Translations under genes and position numbers: made by a program | Part shown: positions 33,419-43,825 of the stretch, piece by piece | How the letters are laid out: the number at the start of each line of letters is the position of its first letter | Position numbering within the stretch: the first letter of the stretch is position 1 | DNA from: Lentinula raphanica | Taxonomy: Eukaryota > Basidiomycota > Agaricomycetes > Agaricales > Omphalotaceae | Direction of reading: 5' to 3' | Length of the DNA stretch: 64,000 nucleotides | NCBI GenBank assembly: GCA_027919835.1 | Contig: JANVFP010000030.1 | Span: 62,001 to 126,000 of the forward strand | The notes under the pieces: model-generated | Seen by the model: only the letters and a program-made list of their open reading frames with translations | What the model was told of the DNA's origin: nothing | The model's database searches: none

Positions 33419-34841
33419 CAGATTCAATATCCCTGCGCCGGCTGGTGCTAGCGCGGGAGTAGAGTGTTTCCCCGGCTCTACCTCTCAAAAATCTTCCTCA
33501 ATGTCTCGTTTCTCTATCACTTCCACTCCCTCCCAAGTCATAACCAAAACCAAAACTACCACATCAACTGAAGTCAACAAGCAGACTATCCCTCCTGTCG
33601 TTACCCCCATTTCAAATGGTCATCCACTCAGCTCTCTAGATGAACATTCCTTTCTTCCTCACGTTAAGGCCAAGGATCGCCTCCGAACCTGGTCGTCCCC
33701 TTATTCAGTCCTTTCCCGCAATGATCGTGTCGCTACTTATGGCCTTAATATTGTTACAAAGGGTGAGAACGCCAAATCGATGGGCTTGGCGGACTCAACT
33801 AAATCTTCTTACGCTGCGGGTCTCCTTCGTTATCACCAGTTTTGTGATTCAGAAAAGGTTTCTCACTCGCTCAGGATGCCAGCCTCAGAAACGCTTGTCC
33901 TCGGCTTCATAGGACACTATATGGGTTCAGTCTCCGGTTCAACCATCAGATCTTGGTTGTCGGGCATACGTGCTTGGCATATTCAACATGGAGCTCCATG
34001 GGTGCTAGATTCCTCACAGGAACTCAAGGTTGCTCGGGCAGGTGCACGAATTGCAGGTGCTCATCACTGCCGGCCGGTTCGAAACCCTATCGCTTTGACT
34101 CATATGATTGCACTGGCGCTCAATATCAATTTCAATGTTCCTTTCCACTGTGCTGTCTGGGCAGTAGCTTGCATGGCCTTTTGGGGCTGCCGACGTTTAG
34201 GAGAACTTACAGTTCCCAAGGCAGATGGTCTAGATCCCAAACTTCATGCCTTAAAGTCGACTATCATCAATTTTGTTCATAACCCGGACGGGTCAACCAG
34301 ATCAGTCTCTTTTCATATTCCCTGGACCAAAACAACTCGGGAACAGGGCGCTACGGTCACTGCTACAGGACAGTCAGGTACTCTTAGGGTCCTTTGCCCA
34401 GCTCAGGCAATGAAACGTCATCTCGAAGCCAATAACGTTGTCTCGTCAAGTTTTTCCTTATTCGCTTACCTAGATGAATCAGGCCATCCTCGAAACATGA
34501 TCAAATCAGTATTCATGTCGTTTTGCAAGAAGATATGGGCTAAGGTTAACTTAGACAACGTACATGGTCACAGCTTCCGTATCGGCGGGGCAGTAGAATT
34601 GTTACTTGCAGGTGTTCCTCCCGAGGTGGTTGCAGCTACAGGTGGTTGGACCTCGCTCGCGTTCTTACTATATTGGCGCCGTTTTGAAGAAATTATTCCT
34701 ACTCATGTTTCCAAAGCTTACGATACACAGCAGATTTCCCGTTTACAAGATACTATGAAAGCTTATCAGAAGTCTCATAAAATTCCTAATTCATTGTTAA
34801 TAGCTCGTTCTTCAGGTGTAGATAATATGGACTCCGAGTAA
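33411..34841 (+). CDS. Ngaro tyrosine recombinase
   Basis: The site-specific integrase of the element, of the phage lambda integrase/XerD fold, which integrates the circular DNA copy. I chose the ATG at 33411, inside the last codons of RT (TATGTTTAG), giving 476 residues; an ATG at 33387 is possible. An N-terminal SAM-like core-binding domain contains LADSTKSSYAAGLLRYHQFC. The catalytic domain has Arg I in FWGCRRLGELTVPK, the His-x-x-Arg pair in HGHSFRIGGAVELL, a Trp/Gly region ATGGWTSLAF and the nucleophilic Tyr in LLYWRRFEE. All catalytic residues are present. The overlapping start suggests coupled translation or a separate transcript. Confidence 0.88.
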   Translation: MFSRFNIPAPAGASAGVECFPGSTSQKSSSMSRFSITSTPSQVITKTKTTTSTEVNKQTIPPVVTPISNGHPLSSLDEHSFLPHVKAKDRLRTWSSPYSVLSRNDRVATYGLNIVTKGENAKSMGLADSTKSSYAAGLLRYHQFCDSEKVSHSLRMPASETLVLGFIGHYMGSVSGSTIRSWLSGIRAWHIQHGAPWVLDSSQELKVARAGARIAGAHHCRPVRNPIALTHMIALALNINFNVPFHCAVWAVACMAFWGCRRLGELTVPKADGLDPKLHALKSTIINFVHNPDGSTRSVSFHIPWTKTTREQGATVTATGQSGTLRVLCPAQAMKRHLEANNVVSSSFSLFAYLDESGHPRNMIKSVFMSFCKKIWAKVNLDNVHGHSFRIGGAVELLLAGVPPEVVAATGGWTSLAFLLYWRRFEEIIPTHVSKAYDTQQISRLQDTMKAYQKSHKIPNSLLIARSSGVDNMDSE

Positions 34842-34912
34842 ATATATTATAGCTATCGATGACCACATAGCCTTTCGCTCTATTTGGGGGTGGCCATCCG
34901 CCCAGCTCCTCA

Positions 34913-34976
34913 CCTGGACTCCGGCTGTATTGGGAGCTCTAGGCTCTATTTGGACGTAGGCTTGCCGGAGTCCAGG
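34913..34976 (+). terminator. Perfect stem-loop after the recombinase gene
   Basis: A 13-base stem CCTGGACTCCGGC pairs perfectly with GCCGGAGTCCAGG across 38 bases, between the recombinase stop codon and repeat B1. It could mark the RNA 3' end or help circle formation; neither is shown. Unit 2 has it at 45320-45383. Confidence 0.55.
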
Positions 34977-34982
34977 GTGGGA

Positions 34983-35059
34983 GCGCGGGGCCAAGCCCCA
35001 GCCAAACACACAATACTCCATTGTACGAGGAGACTCGGATAGCCTCGATACTAGCTTAT
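34983..35059 (+). repeat. Split direct repeat B1 of Ngaro copy 1
   Basis: 77 bp starting GCGCGGGGCCAAGCCCC and ending CTTAT, identical by eye to B2 at 35311-35387. Its last two bases (AT) are shared with the start of A2, so B1 and A2 are fused exactly as the ends of a circularised element would be. Confidence 0.9.
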
Positions 35060-35181
35060 TCCGAGATAGGTGTAGCCTATCGGAGGATAAGCGAAAAGAG
35101 GCGTGAGAGTTCGGTTGAGCGCTTAACTCTTTGCAACCGAACTCTCACCGCCGTTGCATACATCGTGCTCTTTTCTCAGCG
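35058..35181 (+). repeat. Split direct repeat A2 of Ngaro copy 1
   Basis: An identical copy of A1, directly joined to B1. A 129 bp spacer separates it from B2. Confidence 0.9.
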
Positions 35182-35310
35182 CCCACCTCCCTCCCTGGTC
35201 CAAAGATTTCTTGTTGAGCTTAATCCTTACAGGCACAGGTGAAAACCAGTGTTCCGGATTGACTCCGCGCATTTGGGACTCATAGTTTAACTTAGTTTGA
35301 TTGCCCACCC

Positions 35311-35387
35311 GCGCGGGGCCAAGCCCCAGCCAAACACACAATACTCCATTGTACGAGGAGACTCGGATAGCCTCGATACTAGCTTAT
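35311..35387 (+). repeat. Split direct repeat B2, right end of Ngaro copy 1
   Basis: An identical copy of B1 that ends ...CTTAT and defines the right edge of the retrotransposon. Outer-element sequence resumes at once with CGGTCAGCTCGG. Confidence 0.9.
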
Positions 35388-35452
35388 CGGTCAGCTCGGA
35401 AATAATCGGTCAAAAAGGTCGGGCGTGGGAACCCTTGGCTTGTAGTAGTAGC

Positions 35453-35460
35453 CCGTTGTG
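35453..35460. repeat. Flank repeat between the two units (2 bases shorter)
   Basis: CCGTTGTG, which equals the 10-bp outer flank CCGTTGTCAG without CA. It marks the junction of unit 1 and unit 2. Confidence 0.6.
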
Positions 35461-35587
35461 AAAAATTGGTCATGCCGAGGGTCAGAGGACGCCGCAGGCG
35501 TCCACTGACCTGCCGAGGGTTTTCTGAGGAGCGGAAGCAAATGAGCCGAGGGCTCTGTTCAAAATTGTTTGAGTACTAGCAGAAACC

Positions 35588-36299
35588 TAATCTCGTACCC
35601 AGATGTTCTAGGACACTCCGGCATCCCAGTGCCGCGAAAATACAGATATAAACATTCGTACAAACAAAAAACAAACATTACGATCGTGTCCTAGAACATC
35701 TGGTGCACTTTGATCGGCAGGGGGCGCCTCGATACACAGCCACCACTAGTGTGACACCGAGACGCCCAAAAAATGCCTGCTTCTTGAGCTATTTTGACCT
35801 TGACCACACATTTACTGGTACCATTTGGCTATCAAACCTGGCCAATCATTGCCTTGAGATGACTACTTGATAGCATGGGCTGCAGGAACATGATAGGGAC
35901 CATGAATGGTCATGCAAAAAGCTAGAAATTACTTTACTTGGATGTCCCAATAGAGATTAGTTATATTTTAGAAGCAATAAATGCTATATAATGCACTCAG
36001 AGCTTTCTTGGGCTACTGTATGCTCAAAAGATATCACAGAGAGCCTCTTCAAATATGTATGGATTTCTGTAAGGATGAAACTTGGTGTACATATTGCTAC
36101 ATAATGAATGGGAAAACCGCGAAGTAACGCAGATGTCACGGTGGCTGTGTATCGAGGCGCCCCCTGCCGATCAAAGTGCACCAGATCTTCTAGGGCACGA
36201 CCATGGTGTTTGTTTTTTTATTTGTACACTTGTTTACGTCTGTATTTTCGCGGCACACTGGGATGCCGCAGTGCCCTAGAAGATCTGGGTACGAGATTA
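35588..36299. mobile_element. Mutator-like MITE, copy 2
   Basis: The same 712 bp element as at 28291-29002, with the same 9 bp flanks GCAGAAACC (35579-35587 and 36300-36308). It was carried along by the tandem duplication and is not an independent insertion. Confidence 0.85.
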
Positions 36300-36855
36300 G
36301 CAGAAACCCGTGGCCCGTGGCCACCCGTGGAGCTTCCCGTAACTTCCCGATCTATTTGCTCCATTGTTGACTTCCTGAATATATGGCCTTCCCGAAGTGG
36401 ATGTTTATCTATCTGTTTTAGGAAATGTAGTCTTTTCTATTGTAGATAACTCGAAATTCAGGCTTTTTGGGGTCTGAAAACAGGCCATTATTATTAGAAA
36501 TAGCTATACTGGTATTCTACAGCCCTGGATATACAATTCATTGATATGTACAGTATGTGTGAATGCAAAAATTTTGGCGCGCGCTCGCGCGCGCCCGATG
36601 TGGTAAGTTGATCACAGCCTGATGCACATCATCATGCAGACTGTTTGAATTCAGTGGAATTTTGACTGCTTAGGGATGTAAGTACTCAAGCTTGAGCTGA
36701 TTAGAAAGCACTAATATCAGTGCTCTCACTTGCTTCAATGCCACTGAAATCTTGCATGAAGAAGAGGAAAATGAGAAAATCATAATGAAGACTCGAAGAG
36801 GAGTTGGTTGGGCGCTTAATTCGATCATGTGATGTGAAAAGCCAAATCGGTCCAA

Positions 36856-36979
36856 ATTCCGAGATAGGTGTAGCCTATCGGAGGATAAGCGAAAAGAGGC
36901 GTGAGAGTTCGGTTGAGCGCTTAACTCTTTGCAACCGAACTCTCACCGCCGTTGCATACATCGTGCTCTTTTCTCAGCG
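36856..36979 (+). repeat. Split direct repeat A1 of Ngaro copy 2
   Basis: The same 124 bp as A1 of copy 1, including the 15-base-stem hairpin. Confidence 0.88.
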
Positions 36980-38180
36980 TGATGACTGAATCTATTCTAT
37001 CTCAAACCTCAGGGGATCCTCAGGCCCCAGATCAGAATTCAGCTGGTTCTACAACCCAAAACCCTCCAGATCCGCCGGTATCCAAAAACCTCCCGCGACC
37101 TTTTCCTCATAGCGAGTCCATGAACGCGTCGAATAGGACTCATCGTACGCGGGCAGACCCAGCAAAATACGCTACGTTGAAGAAGATGTCGTTGGAGGGT
37201 CGGTTGAAGTTCAACCTGGATGTACAGAGACGGAATGATGCTCGTTACGCGAAAGCACTGCTTAATGAAGAAACTTCGGACTCAGAGTCTTTTGTCTCAG
37301 TAGAGGAAGAGGATTTGCATGAGATACGCCGTTCTCGTGATGATTTCAATGCAGTCAAGTCAAGTTTCTCGCGGTATACCATTTCATGGTTGATGAAGCG
37401 CAATTTGGAGGAGGGTATTCCGAACTGGACTCTTGAAGACGCGCTCCCTACACTTCCTAGACGCCCCAGGACACCCGCAGACGACGACGCGGCGGCCCAT
37501 AACGCCAAACGGTTGAAGCATTCAGACCTGGACTTTGAGCCTGTGGAAGAGATGCTTTCAGACGATGAAGGCGACCCCTCCGGTATTCGCTTCCCAAGTG
37601 AGCTGAAACTGCATGCTAGAAACAAGATCCCCATTCCCTTCCACTTCTTCACAACCAAGAACGTTAAGTTCTTGCTCTCTTCCCATATGACTTTCGACCG
37701 CGTAAAATTACCGAATGGTTCCCAGGCCTTTAGCTTGAAAGATGCGCAGAAACAAATCGCAAGATCCACGGATACGGATGCGAAGGACTCGGAGAGTCTT
37801 CCTTGGCACCTATGGGAGGAGGCGTTCCTCAACCTTATGTTCTTCCACTCTTCACGTTTCGAGTTAGGTTCTGGCGCGCCGCTAATTCTGGAACTCAAAT
37901 CACTCGCCGACTTCTTCAGGAATAAAGAGGACTCTCATAAATACTACCCATACTGGAAAGAGGAAGAAGCTGAGTTGAGGAAGAAGATCCTGGAAGGGAA
38001 AAAGGTTAAGGAGGAGGTTATGAAGACATCATGGGAGCGAGTGGTGATGACAGCGAAGATGGACGAGAGATTTGGGCGGTCTCCCATCGCTCAGCTCTCG
38101 CATAACCCGTTTCATATCACTCTCACCATTCCAGCTCCTCGTACGCGTCGGCATCGGTTCCTTCCCACCCCTTTCCATCT

Positions 38181-38187
38181 GGCAGCA
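38181..38187. repeat. 7-bp target duplication of the foldback element, left
   Basis: GGCAGCA occurs once in intact copy 1 (30885-30891) and twice in copy 2, at 38181-38187 and 41292-41298, immediately outside the foldback element. Confidence 0.8.
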
Positions 38188-41100
38188 CACAGGATACTGT
38201 GAAGCTTTTGTAAAAAGACCTGATGAGTTATCCAGGAGCTTTTGAAAATAGTTGTGACGACACAGAGGGGGCTCCGGAAATGGCTCCGGGGGGTGGGCAT
38301 GCCTGTCACCACCTGTCACATCTGACCTATATTTACTGTTTTGGGTAATTAATAATTATCCAGATATTAAATAAGCGGTACATTTGTAAAAAATCCTGAT
38401 AAATTATAAAAATTCAAAAAAACCCAAAAAAACCTAATTAGGTCAAATCAGGGTATGTAAACAAAATAGCCTTATATGGTAAAAAATGCTATAGGATCTA
38501 TCTAGGTGCTAAAAATAGCCAAAAAAATCACTAAAAATGCTAAAAATATGTAGGAATGGTATATAGCCTATTGCAGATCCAGGCATCCAAAAATTACCAA
38601 AAAAGGAAATTTTTGATGATGATGTCATCTTGTAGCAAAAAATCTGAAAAAAATCCTAAAAATAGTCAAAAAATTCAGGGGTGCCTTGTTGGCCCTGAAA
38701 ATGCAAAATAAAAAAAAATACGCTACAAGTGTAAAAATTTTTGTCACTCCAAATCATACCAAATCCACTATATAGTCAGTATATATAATGTATATGCTAT
38801 ATTTAGCATCCTAGTACCCTCATTGGGCTAAAAATAGAACTTGATCTCATCTGGTAGCAAAAATCTGAAAAAATCATAAAAATACTCAAAAAATTCAGGG
38901 GTGCCTCATTGGCCCTGAAAATGCAAAATAAAAAAATTTACATGACACAATTGAAAAACAACATCATTCCAAATCTTATCAAATTTACTATATAGTAAGT
39001 ATATATCATGTATATACTATTTATAGCATCCCTAGTACCCTCAATCACTTATATCACTCAAGAATCCTACCAAACTGACAACATTGAGTAAATGTAATGT
39101 ACATGGTATTTTTAGCACAACTAGTACCCTTAAAAACTCAGAGCAATTTATATCACTCAATATGTTCAGTATACTTAGTACTCATCACATTTAACACACT
39201 AAAACTCGGAACAGTACTTATATGTATCATACTTAACACAGTTGGCAATGAAAATACTCAAAACAGTATTATCAGTCACTATACTTAACACACTTAACAG
39301 TCAAAAAGTCGGAATAATGTTACTTGATATACATAACACACTCATTGTTATACTACAACACACTTATAACAACGAGTTTTGGGCGCTTATGGGCGCTTAT
39401 TTGGTATTTTTGAGTCGAAATTCATTAATAGCACACTCAATAATTTTTGTCTGGGCTCTATACTTTGTCAGGATGTTGTCTATATCATATTCCTCTAGAT
39501 ACAATTCGGAGAACTCGAAAATTCAACCTGTGGGGCTGGCTATATTGTGATCTTTTGAAATATAACAGTGTTTTATGTGAATGTCAATGCATACACCCAT
39601 GTTATGAAGTCAAACTGCTACTGGGTCATGAAAAGAGTCATCCTACAACCTATTCTATGCTAACCCTATGTGATACAGCAAAGAGATCTGTAATGGGGGT
39701 CATTGAATATGACATCTATTGTTACATGTAAGTGTAGACATCTATAGTGTACATGAAACATGTACATGTATATCACAGAGTCCAATAGTCATAGTGAATA
39801 TCTGAACCATGTCCAGACACTTCTAGTAGACTGTAGGAGTGATTCCCTCATGAACCACCATCAGTATACTTGCATTACATGGACATATGCATTGACATTT
39901 ACTTAAAACACTGTTATATTTCAAAAGAACACAATATAGCCAACCCCACAGGTTGAATTTTCAAGTTCTCTGATTTGTATCTAGAAGAATATGATATAGA
40001 CAACATCCTGACACAGTATAGAGCCCAGACAAACATTATTGAGTGTGCTATAATGATTTTCGACTCAAAAATACCAAATAAGCGCCCATAAGCGCCCAAA
40101 ACTCGTTGTTATAAGTGTGTTGTAGTATAACAATGAGTGTGTTATGTATATCAAGTAACATTATTCCGACTTTTTGACTGTGAAGTGTGTTAAGTATAGT
40201 GACTGATAATACTGTTTTGAGTATTTTCATTGCCAACTGTGTTAAGTATGATACATATAAGTACTGTTCCGAGTTTTAGTGTGTTAAATGTGATGAGTAC
40301 TAAGTATACTGAACATATTGAGTGATATAAATTGCTCTGAGTTTTTAAGGGTACTAGTTGTGCTAAAAATACCATGTACATTACATTTACTCAATGTTGT
40401 CAGTTTGGTAGGATTCTTGAGTGATATAAGTGATTGAGGGTACTAGGGATGCTATAAATAGTATATACATGATATATACTTACTATATAGTAAATTTGAT
40501 AAGATTTGGAATGATGTTGTTTTTCAATTGTGTCATGTAAATTTTTTTATTTTGCATTTTCAGGGCCAATGAGGCACCCCTGAATTTTTTGAGTATTTTT
40601 TATGATTTTTTCAGATTTTTTGCTACCAGATGAGATCAAGTTCTATTTTTAGCCCAATGAGGGTACTAGGATGCTAAATATAGCATATACATTATATATA
40701 CTGACTATATAGTGGATTTGGTATGATTTGGAGTGACAAAAATTTTTACACTTGTCGCGTATTTTTTTTTATTTTGCATTTTCAGGGCCAACAAGGCACC
40801 CCTGAATTTTTTGACTATTTTTAGGATTTTTTTCAGATTTTTTGCTACAAGATGATATCATCATCAAAAATTTCCTTTTTTGGTAATTTTTGGGTGCCTG
40901 GATCTGCAATAGGCTATATACCATTCCTACATATTTTTAGCATTTTTAGTGATTTTTTTGGCTATTTTTAGCACCTAGATAGATCCTACAGCATTTTTAC
41001 CATATAAGGCTATTTTGTTTACATACCCTGATTTGACCTAATTAGGTTTTTTTGGGTTTTTTTGAATTTTTATAATTTATCAGGATTTTTTACAAATGTA

Positions 41101-41291
41101 CCGCTTATTTAATATCTGGATAATTATTAATTACCCAAAACAGTAAATATAGGTCAGATGTGACAGGTGGTGACAGGCATGCCCACCCCCCGGAGCCATT
41201 TCCGGAGCCCCCTCTGTGTCGTCACAACTATTTTCAAAAGCTCCTGGATAACTCATCAGGTCTTTTTACAAAAGCTTTACAGTATCAGCTG
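38188..41291. mobile_element. 3.1 kb AT-rich foldback element inside gag copy 2
   Basis: Two inverted arms of about 1.4 kb (38188-39604 and 39876-41291) surround a unique centre of about 270 bp. The arms start CACAGGATACTGT and, read inward from the right, CAGCTGATACTGT; they match almost base for base, with scattered substitutions. It is strongly AT-rich, unlike the surrounding retroelement. A 7 bp duplication GGCAGCA flanks it. I see no transposase; the short frames inside are mirror images of each other. It is a non-autonomous foldback transposon. The superfamily is not clear from a 7 bp duplication and these ends. Confidence 0.88.
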
Positions 41292-41463
41292 GGCAGCAAG
41301 GGAAAAGCCTCCCTCGGCCCTTGCTGCATCGGTTGCGGGAAGAGGGGGCATACCATCCACGAACACAAGACAGAGCATGGCCCGCTTCTCTGGGCATCCC
41401 GCGTCGGGGGTAAACTCTATACCCCTGACAGGAAAACGGAGATATGCGCTTACTTCAACATCA

Positions 41464-43825
41464 ATGGCAGGTGTAACGCGACAAGGAAGTGCACCTCTGC
41501 CAACCACAGATGCTCGTTTTGCGGAGGCGGTCACGGCGCTCTTGACCGGGACGTCGCCTGTCCAGCCCGACCCACTCTTTGATCCTTTTACCAATCCCAC
41601 TTTATCGTCTCCACTTCCCTTTCATGATTTCTCGGACGCTCTCGTTGATACTCCACCCCTCCCGGGTACGCCTCAGCACTTGATAGATGCTCGTTACAAA
41701 ATTGTTACACCTTATAATGCCCAAGCTTTCCAAGACGCACTCGCTGAGTGCAAAATTTCTGATCGTTACCCTCTGCTTTTTGACAACATCACTAAAGGGT
41801 TCCCGCTTGGCCATCTCCCAGATCTCTGGGAGCCGATCATCATGCCCAATCATCCCTCAGCTCACCAACATCCGAAGGCAGTGGAGGATTATATATGCAC
41901 GGAGATGGAGGAAGGTCGTATGTTTGGGCCACTGGAGTTTGAGGAGTGTCTCCAGATGTTTGGAGGCCCTTTTGTCGTTTCGCCGCTCATTGTCGCTGAG
42001 TCGATCCAGGGCCCAGACATACCTCCAAAATTACGGGTTTGCAGGAACCTATCCAAAGACTGGAAGGATTCCTCAGGAGCGTTCTTTCCTTCGATCAATT
42101 CATACGTGGAGAAAGAACTCTTCCCGACGACGTTTGACATGGCCTCAAAGATAGCACATTGGGTGAGTGTTCCATTATTATCATCTCGTTGTTCCGATGT
42201 GCATTCCTGTTACTCGTTCCCTCATTGACCGATCCCTCATTATTCGTTCCCTCGTTGACCGATCCCTCGTTATTCGTTCCCTCGTTGACTGTTTCCTCGT
42301 TGTTCGTTCCCCCGTTGTTCGTTCCCTCGTTGTTCGTTCCCTCATTGTTCGTTCCCTCGTTGTTCATTCCCTCGTTGTTCGTTCCCTCGTTGTTCGTTCC
42401 CTCGTTGTTCGTTCCCTTGTTTTTGTTCCCTCGTGGTTCGTTCCCTCGTCGCTTGTCGTCCACTCCCTTCGTGTATGTTCTTGGACTCCTCGATTTACTA
42501 TTTCCGCTTCCCCGTTCCATTCCGTTGCCCATGAGAACCGATCGTTTCTCATTGTCGCATCTTCCAGGTGGCGATTTGCCCGGCAGGCACTCAAGCGTGT
42601 GCAATGGATATAAGGTCTTTCCATCGCCAAACTCCGACTCATCCCGCACATCGTAAATACATGGTGGTGCAGGGCATAGATGGAAAATTTTACCTCGATA
42701 CGAATAATTGCTTCGGTTATGCCGGTGCTTCGAGTAACTCTGCACAGATGTCAGAGGCTGTCAGAGATATCCTCATCAGCAAAGGTAAGTCTCTTGTCCT
42801 GACTTCTATTTCACCCCTAACCTGTATCAGGCTTTGGCCCTATTGCAAAGATCGAGGATGACTTCCTCAACCTGCGCACTCCGGTCATTCCCATCGTTTC
42901 CGTTGCCGATATTCCCGCTTATGCCCATGGCAAACAAGATATTCTGGACTCCACAGCCCCGCTAGGTGTTGACTGGCACCCTATCAAAGGAGACAAGGAG
43001 TTCAAAAACGCAGTGGTCTACGTGGGCCTCTTCTGGGACTTCCTTAACCGGCAGGTATCACTCCCTGATGACAAGCGATTGAAGTACTTGTACCGTCTGA
43101 CTGGGTTTCTGGAGGCTCACACAGGGAAAGGTTCAACACCGGCCAAGTTGGTCGAAGTCGAATCTATCTTCGGCACGGTCGTTCATTGTTCCTTTGTCTA
43201 TACTGAGGGCCGTTCCCATATGCCAGCTATTTCGAACTTCGCTGCATCCTTCAAGGGGAGGGAAGGAGAAGCGGGGAAGTGGCCTACAACTATCGTTGTC
43301 CGGGAGATCGAGTGGTGGATTAATATTCTTAGCAAACCCGGGTATTTCCGTCAGCTCAAGCCCCTCGGACCTCTGCGAGACCTTGATATTTGGGTTGATG
43401 CTTCTACGGACTGGGGCATCGGCATCTGGATCGCAGGTTTTTGGGCGGCATTTCGCTTGAAGGAAGGTTGGAAAATTCCAGGTCGTGATATCTGCTGGCT
43501 GGAAACAGTGGCAATTGAGCTGGCATCCTATTTTCTACTCGCAGAAGGGGTGGAGAATGTTCACCTCATCTTTCGTTCGGACAACAAGGGCACCATTGGC
43601 GCTGTTGGGAAGGCTCGTAGTCCAAACTATTGGATCAACATGGCGGTTCGACGTACTTACGCAGTTTTTGCCCCATCAGCTATCCACCCACACATGATAT
43701 ACGTTGAGTCAGCGGAGAATCTGGCTGATCCCCTTTCGCGCGGGAAATTGGGACCACCAGAGAAGAAGCTACCAATGAGGTTTGAGCTCCCTGATGAGCT
43801 CATTGATCTCATTGAATATGTTTAG
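41464..43825 (+). CDS. Ngaro reverse transcriptase/RNase H, copy 2
   Basis: The same gene as 31057-33418, with the same two introns (42163-42567 and 42785-42830) and the same motifs. The one coding change I noticed is Thr to Ala at 42917 (IPTYAHG to IPAYAHG). Its proposed ATG lies 173 bases beyond the foldback element, so transcription from the A1 repeat would have to cross a 3.1 kb hairpin-forming insert. Confidence 0.82.
42207..42452. repeat. 15-bp minisatellite inside the RT intron, copy 2
   Basis: The same array of CGTTCCCTCGTTGTT-type units as at 31800-32045. No unit gain or loss was seen between the copies, although such arrays mutate quickly, which again points to a recent duplication. 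Confidence 0.9.

Larger units (their letters stand above)
29559..35387 (+). mobile_element. Ngaro/PAT-type YR retrotransposon, copy 1 (apparently intact)
   Basis: A 5,829 bp retroelement with gag, reverse transcriptase/RNase H and tyrosine recombinase genes in that order. It has no LTRs. Instead it has split direct repeats: A1 at the left end and B1-A2-B2 at the right, where A1=A2 (124 bp) and B1=B2 (77 bp). This arrangement is known from Ngaro and PAT elements of the DIRS order, which integrate a circular DNA copy by recombination and make no target duplication; none is seen. All three reading frames are open once the two RT introns are removed, so this copy could be autonomous. Confidence 0.9.
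36982..41582 (+). pseudogene. Disrupted gag of Ngaro copy 2
   Basis: The 5' part (36982-38105) matches copy 1 gag apart from a silent change at 37557. At 38106-38108 there are three C where copy 1 has four, which shifts the frame before the zinc-binding tail. The foldback element then separates the tail, which survives at 41292-41582 (CCIGCGKRGHTIHEH onward). Either lesion alone would remove the nucleic-acid-binding end of the protein. Confidence 0.88.

Noticed and set aside
28164..35452. LTR retrotransposon (Gypsy or Copia)
   Set aside because: There are no long terminal repeats, protease or DDE integrase; the terminal repeats are the interleaved A/B type and the integrase is a tyrosine recombinase.
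39242..40236. Small mirror-image open frames in the foldback arms
   Set aside because: They occur symmetrically in both arms, are short and AT-rich, and show no domain.
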